From positions 2,108,001 to 2,172,000 of the forward strand of contig JAWNGF010000004.1 of NCBI GenBank assembly GCA_037039685.1: DNA of 64,000 nucleotides, written 5' to 3'. The translations under genes and the position numbers were made by a program. Shown in pieces: positions 42,501-53,215 of this stretch. The notes under the pieces are model-generated. The model saw only the letters and a program-made list of their open reading frames with translations, was not told the origin of the DNA and made no database searches. Position 1 is the stretch's first letter, and each line of letters opens with the position of its first letter. Source of the stretch: Ceratobasidium sp. AG-K (Eukaryota; Basidiomycota; Agaricomycetes; Cantharellales; Ceratobasidiaceae).

Positions 42501-44096
42501 TCAGACACTGCCTTTTCCCAATTCTTCATCAGAAACTTCCTCCAAGGCGGCTATTTTGACGACGCAATTTTTGGCAATATGACCCTTCTTTTGACAGCGG
42601 TAACAGGTGAGTTCCAAACTGTTGGACGCTGCCACCTCAACTCCTGCCACCGTGTGAGTGTTTAAGCGTAGATAGGGGAATGGAAGTTTGCTTTCAGATC
42701 TGTCTTCCCATTTGATAGTAGGAATCTTGAACCCTTTCTTGTTCTTGCCAATCTTTGTAATTTGTCCCCGGGTTGCGCCTTTTGGTCCCATGGTGTAAAT
42801 CTTGTCCCCTTCCTTGAATTCTGTCTTCTGCGCTGTTGCGCTTGTGGTCACCTTTTTGAAGGTTCCGCTTGGTGTTGCCTTCTCCAGGCCCTTGGCCTTT
42901 TTCTCCAAATTCTGTGCAATAAGGTTTGCGTCAATCCTAGATGCATGATTCATCAACTGTGTGAGGGTAACAACGTGGCAATCAATGTTTTGAATTGACA
43001 TGACATCTTGGATTTTGTCCTTGAGGCCAGAATGAAAATTGTCTTTGAGGGTAGTCTCATTGTAGCCCAGAGCACTGGAATAAGTCCGGAAATTTGAAAT
43101 ATAATCAACCACCGACTTGGTTTGTTTCAGATTTCGATATTTCTGCCGGTAAACTTCTGCTTGCTCTACCTTGCCAAAGGCCTCTTCAAAGGCTTCTTCA
43201 AAGATGGTCATGTCGTTAAGGATGGGTTGAGGGACACCAGCCATTTCCTGCTCAAGGAAAGGACAAATCCATTCCCTGGCTTCCCCCCTCAGGTATGAAA
43301 TGATGAAGAGGATCTGCTGATCCACCATATTGTAATGCAGGTGCAAGGTACTGATGTAGAGGTTGCAGGCAAAGGTAAAGTCCCTAGCCTTCTGACTGCG
43401 TTTGCCGTTGTACTCAGGGGGTTTGCTGGCTGAACTCTTCTTGGAAGTCCAGGGGACAGCAGGAGTAGTGCTAGTGGCAGGTGGAGCTGCGGTGGCTGGA
43501 CCAAGTGTAAATCGCCCAATAGACCTTCCTAGTGCTTGTTGATTAAGAGGGGCCCCGCCCTGAGATTGCGATGCGTTGATATTTACTCCTCTTCCTTGGT
43601 TACCAGGCTGATAAGCACGTCCCCCGGCCTGGCAAATCAGAATGTCCATATTGTTTTGCATAGTATTGAGGAGCACTTGATTGGTTTGCACGTCGGCTTG
43701 GGTGGCTTGAATGTTTTGAAGATTTAGGTTGCCATCCCCTGAATTGTAGAGTATCCATTGGTGGATATTATTGACACGTCTACTAGTGATTTTGACTTGT
43801 TGTGCAATTCTAAGTAGGAAGGCAGCAATATCCTCATTGGTGGTCCCACAAGTGTTGTACCATTGACCACTTTCTAGATGGCTCTCGATATATTGGTCTG
43901 ATGGTCTGGTTTCCACTTGTCCACTTGCTTCTGGTTCTGGGGCTTGGAGCTCCCCAGTGCGCATGGAGGCATTATTGCGGTTTGCGTTGGGTGGCAACAA
44001 TGTAGCCGCTGGGGCCCCTACACCAAATGATACTTGATACGGCTTGGTTCCCTGAACTGTAGGATCCGATCAAGAGGTCCCTGTCTTGCCTGACAT
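42501..44096 (-). pseudogene. gag: Gag of element F, one TGA at codon 9
   Basis: Starts at ATG 44096 (Met-Ser-Gly-Lys), with TGA at codon 9 (44070-44072), then 499 open codons to 42501. Coiled-coil N-terminal part, capsid region (DMTIFEEAFEEAFG, YISNFRTYSSALGY), basic linker shared with E gag, CCHC knuckle (CYRCQKKGHIAKNC, about 42600-42560). Confidence 0.82.
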
Positions 44097-44588
44097 GATG
44101 TTGGTTGCACTTGGAATCTGGGATGTTGAGCGTCCTAGGCTGAAGGTTCTACTGATGCGTCCTGAAACCAATTCCCCCTGTGGGTAAACCGACATGAGCT
44201 ATAATAAGTGCGCTTCCTGGTGCGCTGCGACCAAATATGGCTAGTAGTGTTGATTCTGAAAAAAAGTCCCCTGGGTAGAGATTGATAGAAGGGGGAACCT
44301 AGTTGACAGTAGGTTCAAGGCAAAAGTGTCAGAGGTCCTTGTTCCAATAGAATATATGAGCGGCGCTTCCTGATTAGGTGGCAACGGCTCAGTGATATCA
44401 GAGGATAGGGGATGTTGTCAATGTGCTAATGGATGCAAGCTGCAAAATGTCTTGACGTGTAAATGATGCAGGGGAGAGGTAGGGGTATTAGCTATCAATG
44501 GTGAAGGGTGTGCAATGCTCAGAGATAACCCAGTGATGATAAACCTGGTTCCAACAGCGACAAAGGCTGTATCCGCAACAAAGGCAAA
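44097..44588. other. Leader of element F, no gene seen
   Basis: About 490 bp between the primer site and the gag ATG, with no convincing frame in either direction. Confidence 0.5.
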
Positions 44589-44600
44589 AAGACTTGTTCT
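44589..44600 (-). other. Primer-binding site of element F, self-priming type
   Basis: Minus-strand AGAACAAGTCTT, 2 nt inside the 5' LTR, is the exact reverse complement of the LTR sequence AAGACTTGTTCT (minus strand; plus coordinates 44740-44751). That sequence lies about 33 nt downstream of the start of the TATA box. Confidence 0.8.
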
Positions 44601-44602
44601 AG

Positions 44603-45047
44603 TGTCACAACCCTAACCAAACCTTGGAGGCCAAGACTCCACAGGCAGTGAGGATAGGGGATGGGACAATGTCAAAGGTCAAATGGACGGCAACTAAGGC
44701 CTAAGTGAGTCACACAACAAGTGATGGGAAAACAACAAGAGAACAAGTCTTGTGGAGACAAGACTTGTGTTGCTGGTATATATACTAACTACTGTGGCTA
44801 TGTACAATAGGAAGCAAGCAACAAAGGAAAACAGAACAAGGAAAGACAGGAGTCCAAGAGAAGCAGAGGCAAGACAAAGGAAACAAGATAAGTCCATGGA
44901 CACCAAGGAGACAAGGGAACCAGCCAGGCAGGCATGTCCCGCAATCATGGCTTACATAAAGGCGACTATATGCGCCAAGGCGAGAAGAACAAGACCAAGC
45001 ACAAGACAACAAGACAACAAAGAGAGATACAAGTAAAGGTCGTGACA
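44603..45047 (-). repeat. 5' LTR of element F (445 bp)
   Basis: Same boundaries as the 3' LTR. TGAGTCA at 44706-44712, TATA near 44776-44785, self-primer at 44740-44751. At one site one LTR has TG and the other CA, which implies an ancestral CG hit on opposite strands. Confidence 0.93.
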
Positions 45048-45318
45048 CTTGACCTCTGGGTTTATATACATGAGGGATCAGTGCCACATCATCATTTATC
45101 AGTGTGGGAAAGCTGAGTACAACCAATGATAAGCAAGATAAGAGATATGACTTGACATTCTGGAAGTTTGGGAAGCAACAACGATATCAAATGAAAAGAC
45201 AAATACATCACATGATACAAATTAAGCACCAAAGGACATTTGTACCAAAAAAGGAAAGTGTTCGGAAAAAAGAATATAAAATCAGAATAAAATGTCTGAG
45301 CTTAGTCAGCTCATGACA
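45048..45318 (-). repeat. 5' LTR of element E, outer part
   Basis: Continues the E LTR beyond F: TATA (TTTATATAC, about 45060-45069) and the LTR end TCATGACA at 45318, followed by ATAAG. Confidence 0.92.
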
Positions 45319-45440
45319 ATAAGGTTGCTAAGGTTGCACTAGCAACTTAGCACATGGTACAGAGCCTCTAAGGCAGCTTGAGGCCTATAAGGCACAAACA
45401 GACACGGATGTTGGTCAACCAGCATAGAAGGGTTGCAACA
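45319..45440 (+). repeat. Solo LTR G, second part
   Basis: Completes G from the E target duplication to the LTR end GGTTGCAACA, followed by AGTGG (45441-45445). The end resembles the D LTR end. G without E is about 540 bp. Confidence 0.88.
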
Positions 45441-45683
45441 AGTGGGCTATCAGCCATGTGCTTGGCACCTTGCTCTTCAACAACATCCTTGTTGTCCTTG
45501 TCTGGCCTCTCAAACACATGATTGTTGCCATCACCATTGCCCCAATCCCCCTCCTTCTCCTCCCATCCCCTCTCTTTGTGCCATCTTTGGAGGCCATGGT
45601 GCTTTTCAAGGTACTTCTGCTGTTTCCAAATGGCTATGAGTCACTCAATAGTCTTAGCCATTTGTGGGGTGGGGTTGACCTTG
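45441..45683 (-). pseudogene. Dispersed repeat R1, copy 1, upstream half
   Basis: Matches 57261-57500. On the minus strand it reads as a Lys/Glu-rich coding remnant (IWKQQKYLEKHHG, KDVVEEQGAKHMAD) continuing into 22250-21935. Confidence 0.55.
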
Positions 45684-46902
45684 TTTGAACAATGCCAGGG
45701 GTTCTTTGCAAGCAAGATATGGAGGCTTTTGGGTAGCTCCAAGTTGTAGCCATCTGGAGTGCCCAACTCCCAAATGGAGCAAGGGTAATGGCCAACCATG
45801 TGCACCTTTGGTATCCTATTGAGCTAATCCAGTGACTTGTACACCCCAAGCTCCACCAGCACAGTCCCCTGCCAACCTACTTTACCCACTCATATCTCCT
45901 GGTGTGCTTACCACCCACCATGAACATCAACGGGCCCATTCTGGCAGGCTTCCTCAGCCTGCAAGTGGGGTTCATGCTTGCACCAGCTAATGGCCCTGAA
46001 TACAACCCGCCTGTGGCATTCAGTTCCAGGGGGGCTGTCGGTGACAATGACTCCCAACAACCTCTTGGCAAGCACCCATTTGGTCCGACTCAGAACCCTC
46101 AAGACACCTTTGTTGGTTATGTGAGCCATGACAACTTTGCTCCAGTGGGCTTGGGGTTTGTAGACAAGCAAGCAATGCAGTTTCAGAGTAACCTGGACAA
46201 TTTACATATGTCCTCTTGTTATTACTCATAGCCAAAAGCATGCTGATTGCCCTGTTGACAACATGCCAGCTTTTCCTGGGGATCTTGACTTACCAGAGGA
46301 CGGATTGCTGGCAATTGATGCCAGTCTCACCCCCAATTATTTGTTTGATCTTGCACCCCCCTGTTCTATGCAAACTTCAATGAGGCAAACCCATTCCAGC
46401 CTTGTCCACCAGCATTCTTGGAGCAGCTTGGCCCTGATCTCCCACCCAGGCCTCAGTCAGTCTCACACAGATCCTTGCCCATTCTGGCAGCCCCTGCTTT
46501 GAGCTTGGGAGCAGACACCAACCAGTCTAATGTTGCAACTCCTTCCCCAGTAACCTCAAGTGACTTGTTGTTGCAATGTCCATTGGCCACTTGGACTGCA
46601 TCGCCTGTGGCTGTAGATCCACCTTGTTGCAACCTTGCACCTCTGCCTTTGTCCTTGCTTACCACTGCCAAGGCTTGGTCCTTCATGCTGTCATTTTTGG
46701 CTCCTTTGGGGTCCACTGGTCATCAAACTTTGCCTCACCAACAGAGCCACAGCCTTGCTCGTGCTGGAATGCCAGTACAAGCCACCTCAAACCTGGACCG
46801 CCCTGGTTCCACACTGCCTGCCAATCCATGTGCACAGGACACACATTGTGACAGGCAAGCCCCATTGCCTCTTGTGGGACCAGGGTCTGGACTTGAGGAA
46901 CA
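45684..46902. other. Unassigned DNA, possible coding remnant, target of element B
   Basis: Several moderate frames on both strands (for example 45902-46231 and 46418-46915 on +). None has a recognisable domain. Base composition is not that of the chromoviruses. B inserted at its right end, duplicating GAACA. Confidence 0.35.
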
Positions 46903-47358
46903 TGTTGTGAGCTAGCTCACTCCATCGGACTCGCCCGTCGTCTCGCCCGCCTGTCTCCTTCTTTACGTTACTTTCCCGTTTCTGTTTGCCGCGTTGCCAC
47001 CTTCTTGTGGTTATTCTGTTACATTGTGTAACGTGGCTGTGCTTTGTACGAGTCATGTCTGTTCATACAGCATGACTCACATGGACACTCCTGACTGGTT
47101 GACTGCGTTGACTCATGTGGCTGCGCCTTGTATGACTCGGCCACTCTGTGAATATATATAGAGGACCAACAAGCCTGGAAACCCCAGCTTGTTTTGTCTC
47201 GTCAAAACATCCCCTTTGAGTGACACTTAGAACCACCCCTACCCTCAAGAGCCTACAGACACTTAAGTGTGTTGCGGTTCAAGAGGTCACTTAGGACTTA
47301 GTGCCGTCCACTCTCCATTGCGGCTTGTCTCATAGCCACCAAGAAGAAGCTTACGACA
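46903..47358 (+). repeat. 5' LTR of element B (456 bp)
   Basis: TGTTGTGAGC to TTACGACA. TGACTCA at 47073-47079 and 47109-47115 with near matches on both sides, TATA box 47152-47161, self-primer AGCTTGTTTTGT at 47186-47197. Confidence 0.95.
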
Positions 47359-47360
47359 TT

Positions 47361-47372
47361 ACAAAACAAGCT
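47361..47372 (+). other. Primer-binding site of element B, self-priming type
   Basis: ACAAAACAAGCT, 2 nt after the LTR end, is the exact complement of 47186-47197. Confidence 0.82.
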
Positions 47373-47387
47373 TAACAACACACAAAC

Positions 47388-49388
47388 ATGTCTATTCAAG
47401 AAGATGGAGGGTCACGTCCCTCATCCACTATATCAACAAGAAGAGGACCCAGTCGGGCAGCAAGGCCCACAGGATCACTAAACGAGCAAGATATCGCACA
47501 AACTCAAGCGGGAGGTCCTGCCCGATCACGCCCCCAAAGTCAAGCATCAATGCCGGGAGCTTTCGGCATTTCTGACATGACAACGGTACAGGAGGAAGAA
47601 CCCACTATCACAAATAGAGAACCAGGAGACCTCACGAATGACCCTACTCCAGCTGTAATTCGTATTCCAACCGCAACTCCAGGGCCATCACGCCCCCTGT
47701 GGTCGTTAGGGACTAGAAGACAGTTCTTTTCTCCCCAACCCGAAGCTCATGGGGGCGTATCGCTTGTTCCCATTAGACCTCCTCCTACACCACACGTTCC
47801 AAATGCCCCTACAGTGCCTCAAATTGAAGGAACCATCACCAACGTAGGACCAATTCCAGTGGCTTCCCAGCCAGTCACACCGGCAATTCCAGCACCACCA
47901 TATATCCCACAGGGTTACTCCGGGCAATCAGCCCCGGTACAACAAAGCGCCGGTGATCCAGGAAGCTCAAGTTCAAGTTCCAGCTCTAGCGGCAGGACTG
48001 TAATCAGCAATTTAGATGACCTAGACGACCTTCTAGAAGGAAGACACAACGCTACCCTTAGGGTTATAGACGGAATGAGAGTCACTATAGATCGAAGGCT
48101 TAGTGGCCTAGAACAAGCCACACAGGTTCTAGCAAACAACCAGCAGATCTTTAACGACTCCATCAACACTCTACAAGGAACCTTGACAGACAATTTGAAC
48201 TCGGCAAGAAATGGCGAACATAATTCCTTTCTAGTCGGTCAAGACGTAACCCGCCTTCGAAATGAAGTTACCAACACCCAAGGACTAGTGAATAACGTAC
48301 GCGAAGAACTCAACACTACCAGGCAGGCCCAACTCGAATGGAATGAGGCAGTAACACAAGGACTAGAAACCTTACGACAGGAGGGAGCCTCCTTCACTAC
48401 CAAAATCACGGAAGTTCAGGAAACCATCAACAATATGCGGGAAGAAATGGACGAGGCATCCCTGCACGGGATCCCCTCTAGGCAATCAAACTCTCCACCA
48501 CATCCAGACACGGAATCTACCAGGATCGACGAATTAGAATTAAGAATCCAACGGCTGGCCGAAAACCCAAACATGGGTAGTGGACCACGTTGTCCCAAAG
48601 TGACTCGTCCAGAAGCCTTCGACGGAAAGAAAGGGGAAGGTGCCGAAATGTTCATCACACAAATGGAAAGCTACTTTATGCGCCTGAGCGATCAATACAC
48701 TTCCAACGAAGAAAGGATCCGCAAAGCTCTAGCAAACTTCAAATCCGAGAACAAAGCTGCCACTCACTGGGCACAAGTACTCCTACGTTCGCTTAACCAA
48801 AGGGAAAATAACCAAAACCTCGCCTCATGGGGAAGTTTCAAGGCACACTTCATGGAACAGTTCAGCGACCCCAACAAAAAAGCTAAAGCCGAATCAGATA
48901 TCCGAAAATGCAAACAGAACAACTCTGTAGCAAACTATGCTTCGGAATTCCGATATCTCCTGGTAGACGTAAATTGGGGTCAGGAAGCTCTGATCAACCA
49001 ATTCAAGGAAGGGTTGAAGTCAGAAGTCAAGACCGAACTAGCTCGCTTCGAACTGACCCTGATCAATGAAGATGGGACAGAACGGGAACTTTCCCTTGAC
49101 CGGTGGATCTCAATCGCAATCTCTATTGACCAGAAATTGCAACAAATCAAGACCTCGACAGGGAAGAAGGCAGCCCAGCCAACCACTAGCGGACAATCCT
49201 CTACAAAGCGGCTGCCTGACGAAGTATACAAAGCAAGGATAGCAACCAACCGCTGCCTGAAGTGCGGACAAGAAGGACACCGTTCATTCAAATGCCCGTC
49301 CAAGGAATGGATAACAACGGAACCTAGCGTTAAAGGAAGGGAGGCAACAATCGTAGAGGACTCGGGAAAAGAAGGAGTCTCCCTCTAA
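47388..49388 (+). CDS. gag: Gag polyprotein of element B
   Basis: Intact 666-residue frame from the first ATG after the primer site. Same layout as A gag: Pro/Ser-rich N-terminus with polyserine, coiled coil, capsid region, CCHC knuckle CLKCGQEGHRSFKC. It differs from A gag by only a few tens of residues at most. It ends at TAA 49386-49388, three bases before the pol frame opens. Confidence 0.95.
   Translation: MSIQEDGGSRPSSTISTRRGPSRAARPTGSLNEQDIAQTQAGGPARSRPQSQASMPGAFGISDMTTVQEEEPTITNREPGDLTNDPTPAVIRIPTATPGPSRPLWSLGTRRQFFSPQPEAHGGVSLVPIRPPPTPHVPNAPTVPQIEGTITNVGPIPVASQPVTPAIPAPPYIPQGYSGQSAPVQQSAGDPGSSSSSSSSSGRTVISNLDDLDDLLEGRHNATLRVIDGMRVTIDRRLSGLEQATQVLANNQQIFNDSINTLQGTLTDNLNSARNGEHNSFLVGQDVTRLRNEVTNTQGLVNNVREELNTTRQAQLEWNEAVTQGLETLRQEGASFTTKITEVQETINNMREEMDEASLHGIPSRQSNSPPHPDTESTRIDELELRIQRLAENPNMGSGPRCPKVTRPEAFDGKKGEGAEMFITQMESYFMRLSDQYTSNEERIRKALANFKSENKAATHWAQVLLRSLNQRENNQNLASWGSFKAHFMEQFSDPNKKAKAESDIRKCKQNNSVANYASEFRYLLVDVNWGQEALINQFKEGLKSEVKTELARFELTLINEDGTERELSLDRWISIAISIDQKLQQIKTSTGKKAAQPTTSGQSSTKRLPDEVYKARIATNRCLKCGQEGHRSFKCPSKEWITTEPSVKGREATIVEDSGKEGVSL
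49364..49370 (+). other. -1 ribosomal frameshift site GGGAAAA (gag/pol, element B)
   Basis: In gag phase the site reads G GGA AAA, the canonical X XXY YYZ heptamer. Sliding back one base opens the pol frame, which is continuous through the gag stop into GTG-TGT-GGA at 49391. Confidence 0.7.
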
Positions 49389-49390
49389 CT

Positions 49391-52300
49391 GTGTGTGGAG
49401 AGACCAAAAAACCGGCAACAGAAACAATGTACTTTAGAGCGACAAATGAATCTACCATTGTTTATGCAAACGTTGCCGGAATCACAGAAACTATCCCTAC
49501 TCTCATCGATTCCGGAGCATCAAAGAACTTCTTGGACATCTCGTGGGCTCGGTCCAACAACATTCCACTCATGGAACTTTCCACTCCTAGAAAAGTAATT
49601 GGTATCCAGGGGAAGGAACTCTCCCACCAAATACGCTTCAAAGCTAAGCTGGAACTAGAGGTAGAAGGAAGAACCTTCAAACAAGTCTTCTTCGCTATGC
49701 CTACTGGAGAAACTAAACTTATCTTGGGATTGGAATGGTTAGAAGAATCAAACCCTGTCATCGATTGGAAAACAAAGCACATATCATGGCGGACAGAACC
49801 CATTCAAGCAAGGACAGCCTCAATAGACGATCTGCCCGAAGAATTCAAGGAATTTGCCAACGTCTTCAGTGAAGAAAAATTCAAGAGAATCCTGGATCAT
49901 CGTCCATATGACTGCGCCATCGACTTCAAGGAAGGAGCTGAACTTCCGAAACCAGCCAGACCTATCCCACTTTCTCCAGCAGAATCTATTGCTCTAAGAG
50001 AATACCTGGATGAAGAAATCGCGGCGGGAAAGATTCGACCAAGCAAATCACCCATTGCATCACCTTGTTTCTTTGTCAAAAAACCAATCAATCCAAAAAA
50101 TCCAGGGGCAGTTCGCCAACTACGACTTGTTCAAGACCTCAGAGGAGTAAATGCCATTACAAAAGACGACAGATTCCCAATGCCCCTAATGGAAGACCTC
50201 CTGGATAAAATCAAGGACGCAAAGATTTTCTCCAAGATTGATCTACGCATGGGTTTCAACAATATCAGAATTAGGGAAGGCGACGAATGGAAGACAGCTT
50301 TCAGAACAAAAGAAGGACTGTTCGAATACGTCGTCATGCCTTTTGGACTAAAAAACGCGCCCGCCATCTTCCAAAGATATATGAATCACATTTTCCATGA
50401 TCTTATCGACGTATGCGTCATAGTATACATTGACGACATCCTAGTCTTCTCTAAGGACAGAAGCCAACATACCATGGATGTCAGAAAAGTACTGAAGATC
50501 TTGCTGGAGGAAAATCTTTTTGCAAAGCTTCCAAAATGCGAATTCTTTGTCACCAAATTGACATATACTGGACTTGGAATCAGCGATTCAGGCATCTCTA
50601 TGGAGGAAGAAAAAGTAAAGGCAATAAAGGAATGGAAGGAACCAAGAACGGTCAAGCAAGTTCAGGCATTCCTAGGATTTGCAAATTTTTACTGAAGATT
50701 TGTACCGAATTTCAGCCGATTAGCAAAACCCCTGACAACCTTGACAAGAAAGGAGAACAAATGGGAATGGGGAAACGATCAGCAGGAAGCATTTGTGGCC
50801 CTAAAAACAGAAATCAGCAAGGAACCCACTCTATGCCATCCAAACCCTGACAAACCGTTTTTCCTGGAAACAGACGCAAGTGGAGTAGCAATGGGGGCAA
50901 TCTTGTCGCAAAGGCAAGACGATGGCTACTTGCACCCTATTGCTTTCCTTTCAAAGTCTTTCAACGAGGCTCAACTCAACTACGACGTCCACGATAAAGA
51001 ACTTATGGCTATCATAGAATCTTTAACACATTGGAGGCTATACCTTGAAGGAACAAGGGACCCTATCACCATCTACACCGATCATAGGAACCTACAATTC
51101 TGGAAGGAAGCAAGAACGTTCAACCGTCGACACGCAAGATGGCACCAATTGCTTGCTTCCTATAACTTTGACATCATATATCGCCCTGGCATCCTGTCAT
51201 CAAAACCGGACCTGTTGTCAAGACGGTCAGACCATGAAGATATCCCGACGCCTGAACAAATTATGATATCTGTTGAAAGGTTCAAGGGATTTATGGGACA
51301 GGTAGACACAAACATCATAGAAACTATCAAGGAGGCTCAGGAAACAGATGAAGGATTGGCACAAATCAAAGAAATCTGCAAATCAAGGGAAACGTTACCA
51401 AAAACCCTACAACACAGCGCAAAAGATTATGATTTCAAGGAAGGACTATTATGGTTCAAAGGAAGGATCTACGTGCCAGAGGATAAGGAATCCAGACTGG
51501 CCATCATGCGAGTTCATCACGACTCAAAAATCGCAGGACATCAAGGACAGGCTAGAACACTGGAACTAATATCAAGAAGGTACTTCTGGCCAGGGATGAA
51601 GCAAAGCATAAACAGATACGTGGAGTCCTGCAAGACCTGCCAGCGGACAAAGGGATCGAAGTCAATAGTCCCGATCAAGCCTCTGGAGATTCCAAAAGGA
51701 CTGTGGGAAGACATAGCGTTCGACTTCGTGGTGAAGTTACCAAAATCCAGAGGATCAGATAGCATCTTAGTAATGGTGGACCGATTCTCAAGAATGGCGC
51801 ACTTCATACCCTGCAAAGAATCTCACACGGCAAGCGACCTTGCAAATCTTTTCATCACAAATGTTTGGAAACTGCACGGTTTCCCAAAGAGCACGATCTC
51901 AGACCGAGGGACTACTTTCAATTCCAAACTTATGAAAGCCATTTATGAGAAAATTGGAACTAGCCCAGGTTTCAGTACTGCCTACCACCCCCAAACAGAT
52001 GGAATAACGGAGAGAATCAATCAATGGATGGAAGGTTGGCTACGATCGTTCGTCAACTACCGGCAGGATGATTGGGCGGACTTATTACTGATTGCGGAGT
52101 TCAGCTATAATCTACAGAAGCATCGCGTAACAGGTAGTTCCCCTTTCGAAATTGTCTACGGGAGGGAACCACTGTGGAACATCTCAGCGGAAGAATCAGT
52201 GGTTCCAGAAGCAAACAACATCACAGGAAAATGGCGTAAAATCCACGACGAAGCAATTGCATCTATGGAAACCCAAAGGCTCCCAGAAGAAGAGCTAAAG

Positions 52301-53215
52301 AGCAAGTACCAAGAAGGAGATCTAGTATGGCTACTTGGAAAGAACATTCAAACAAAAAGACCATCAAAGAAACTGGACAACAAAAAGCACGGGCCATTTG
52401 TCGTGAAGCGACAGATAGGATCACACGCTTATGAGCTTGATCTGCCGGCAACAATGAGGGTACACCCTGTTTTCCACATTGATTTGCTCAGCCCTTACAA
52501 GGGAGACACCGAATTCAGCCGCAACCAACCCTGACCACCGCCGATCATAACGGAAGAAGGAGAAGAAGAATATGAAGTAGAGAAGATCTTGGACTGGAAG
52601 GAGACAAAGGATGGCCTTTTTTACAGGGTCAGATGGAAGGGTTATGGAAGTGAAGAAGACACAGAACAAAGGGCGGAAGATTTTGGTCACCTTTCAAGGA
52701 TCATCAAGGACCTTCTACGCCGACACCCCGAAGCTCCCACGCCATCTAACTATGCTCCAGGGAAGATAAAAGGCAGGAGGAGTGAAACGGGTAGTGTCAC
52801 TTGCAAAACTTGCTACTATTCCAAGAAACACCACCAACTCTACGCTTTAAATCTCTTTTGCCCTCTGCAATGCCTGCTGTCACCCGCTCCACCATTGCCA
52901 ACAACCTCACCCGCGTCCTCGAAGGACCTGCCTTTGCCACGGCAAGGATCCTTGACTCCGGAGCTGCCCTCTACGTCTTCAAGAGGTCGCAACAAAGCTC
53001 TGGAAGGATGCACTTCAGGGCCTCGGACGATATCCTCCACTCAGACCTGGGGGAATTCCAGTGGGTTGGAAAAAAATGGCCGACACGCATGCAGCTCCTA
53101 CAAAAGGACATATTCGTCTGTCGAGGGTGCGCCGCTTTCCAGGTCTTGGAGGTCGTCCTCCTCTCCACCCACATGCTCGGAGTGGTCGAATGGGGACAAG
53201 AAGGAGCATACTTGA
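49391..53215 (+). pseudogene. pol: Pol of element B, two in-frame TGA codons
   Basis: Same domain order as A pol: protease (LIDSGASKNF), RT (YIDDILVFS near 50428), RNase H (about 50860), integrase HHCC and DDE (about 51500-52050), chromodomain (about 52560-52740). TGA at 50693-50695 (A has CGA) and 52532-52534 (A has CGA). The tail after the chromodomain overlaps ORF3. Confidence 0.92.

Larger units (their letters stand above)
37860..45047 (-). mobile_element. Chromovirus F (Ty3/gypsy), inserted in the LTR of E, TSD CTTGA
   Basis: 7188-bp minus-strand element with 445-bp LTRs at each end and a perfect CTTGA duplication. Order in its own direction: LTR, self-primer site, gag, protease, RT-RH-IN-chromodomain, ORF3-like frame, LTR. 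The two LTRs differ at about eight sites; seven of these are explained by loss of a CpG. Confidence 0.94.
22674..45318 (-). mobile_element. Chromovirus E (Ty3/gypsy), host of three later insertions, TSD ATAAG
   Basis: Minus-strand element bounded by TGTC...GACA LTR ends and a perfect ATAAG duplication (22669-22673, 45319-45323). Its own sequence is 22674-26775, about 27927-28560, 35885-37859 and 45048-45318. The rest belongs to C, F and an unclassified insertion. Gag and pol carry several TGA codons and at least one frameshift. LTR differences are mostly at CpG. It is an old, inactive copy. Confidence 0.92.

Noticed and set aside
45902..46915. Several 90-165 codon frames as host genes
   Set aside because: Overlapping frames with low-complexity Pro/Ser/Leu composition, no domain, and no consistent start or splice pattern.
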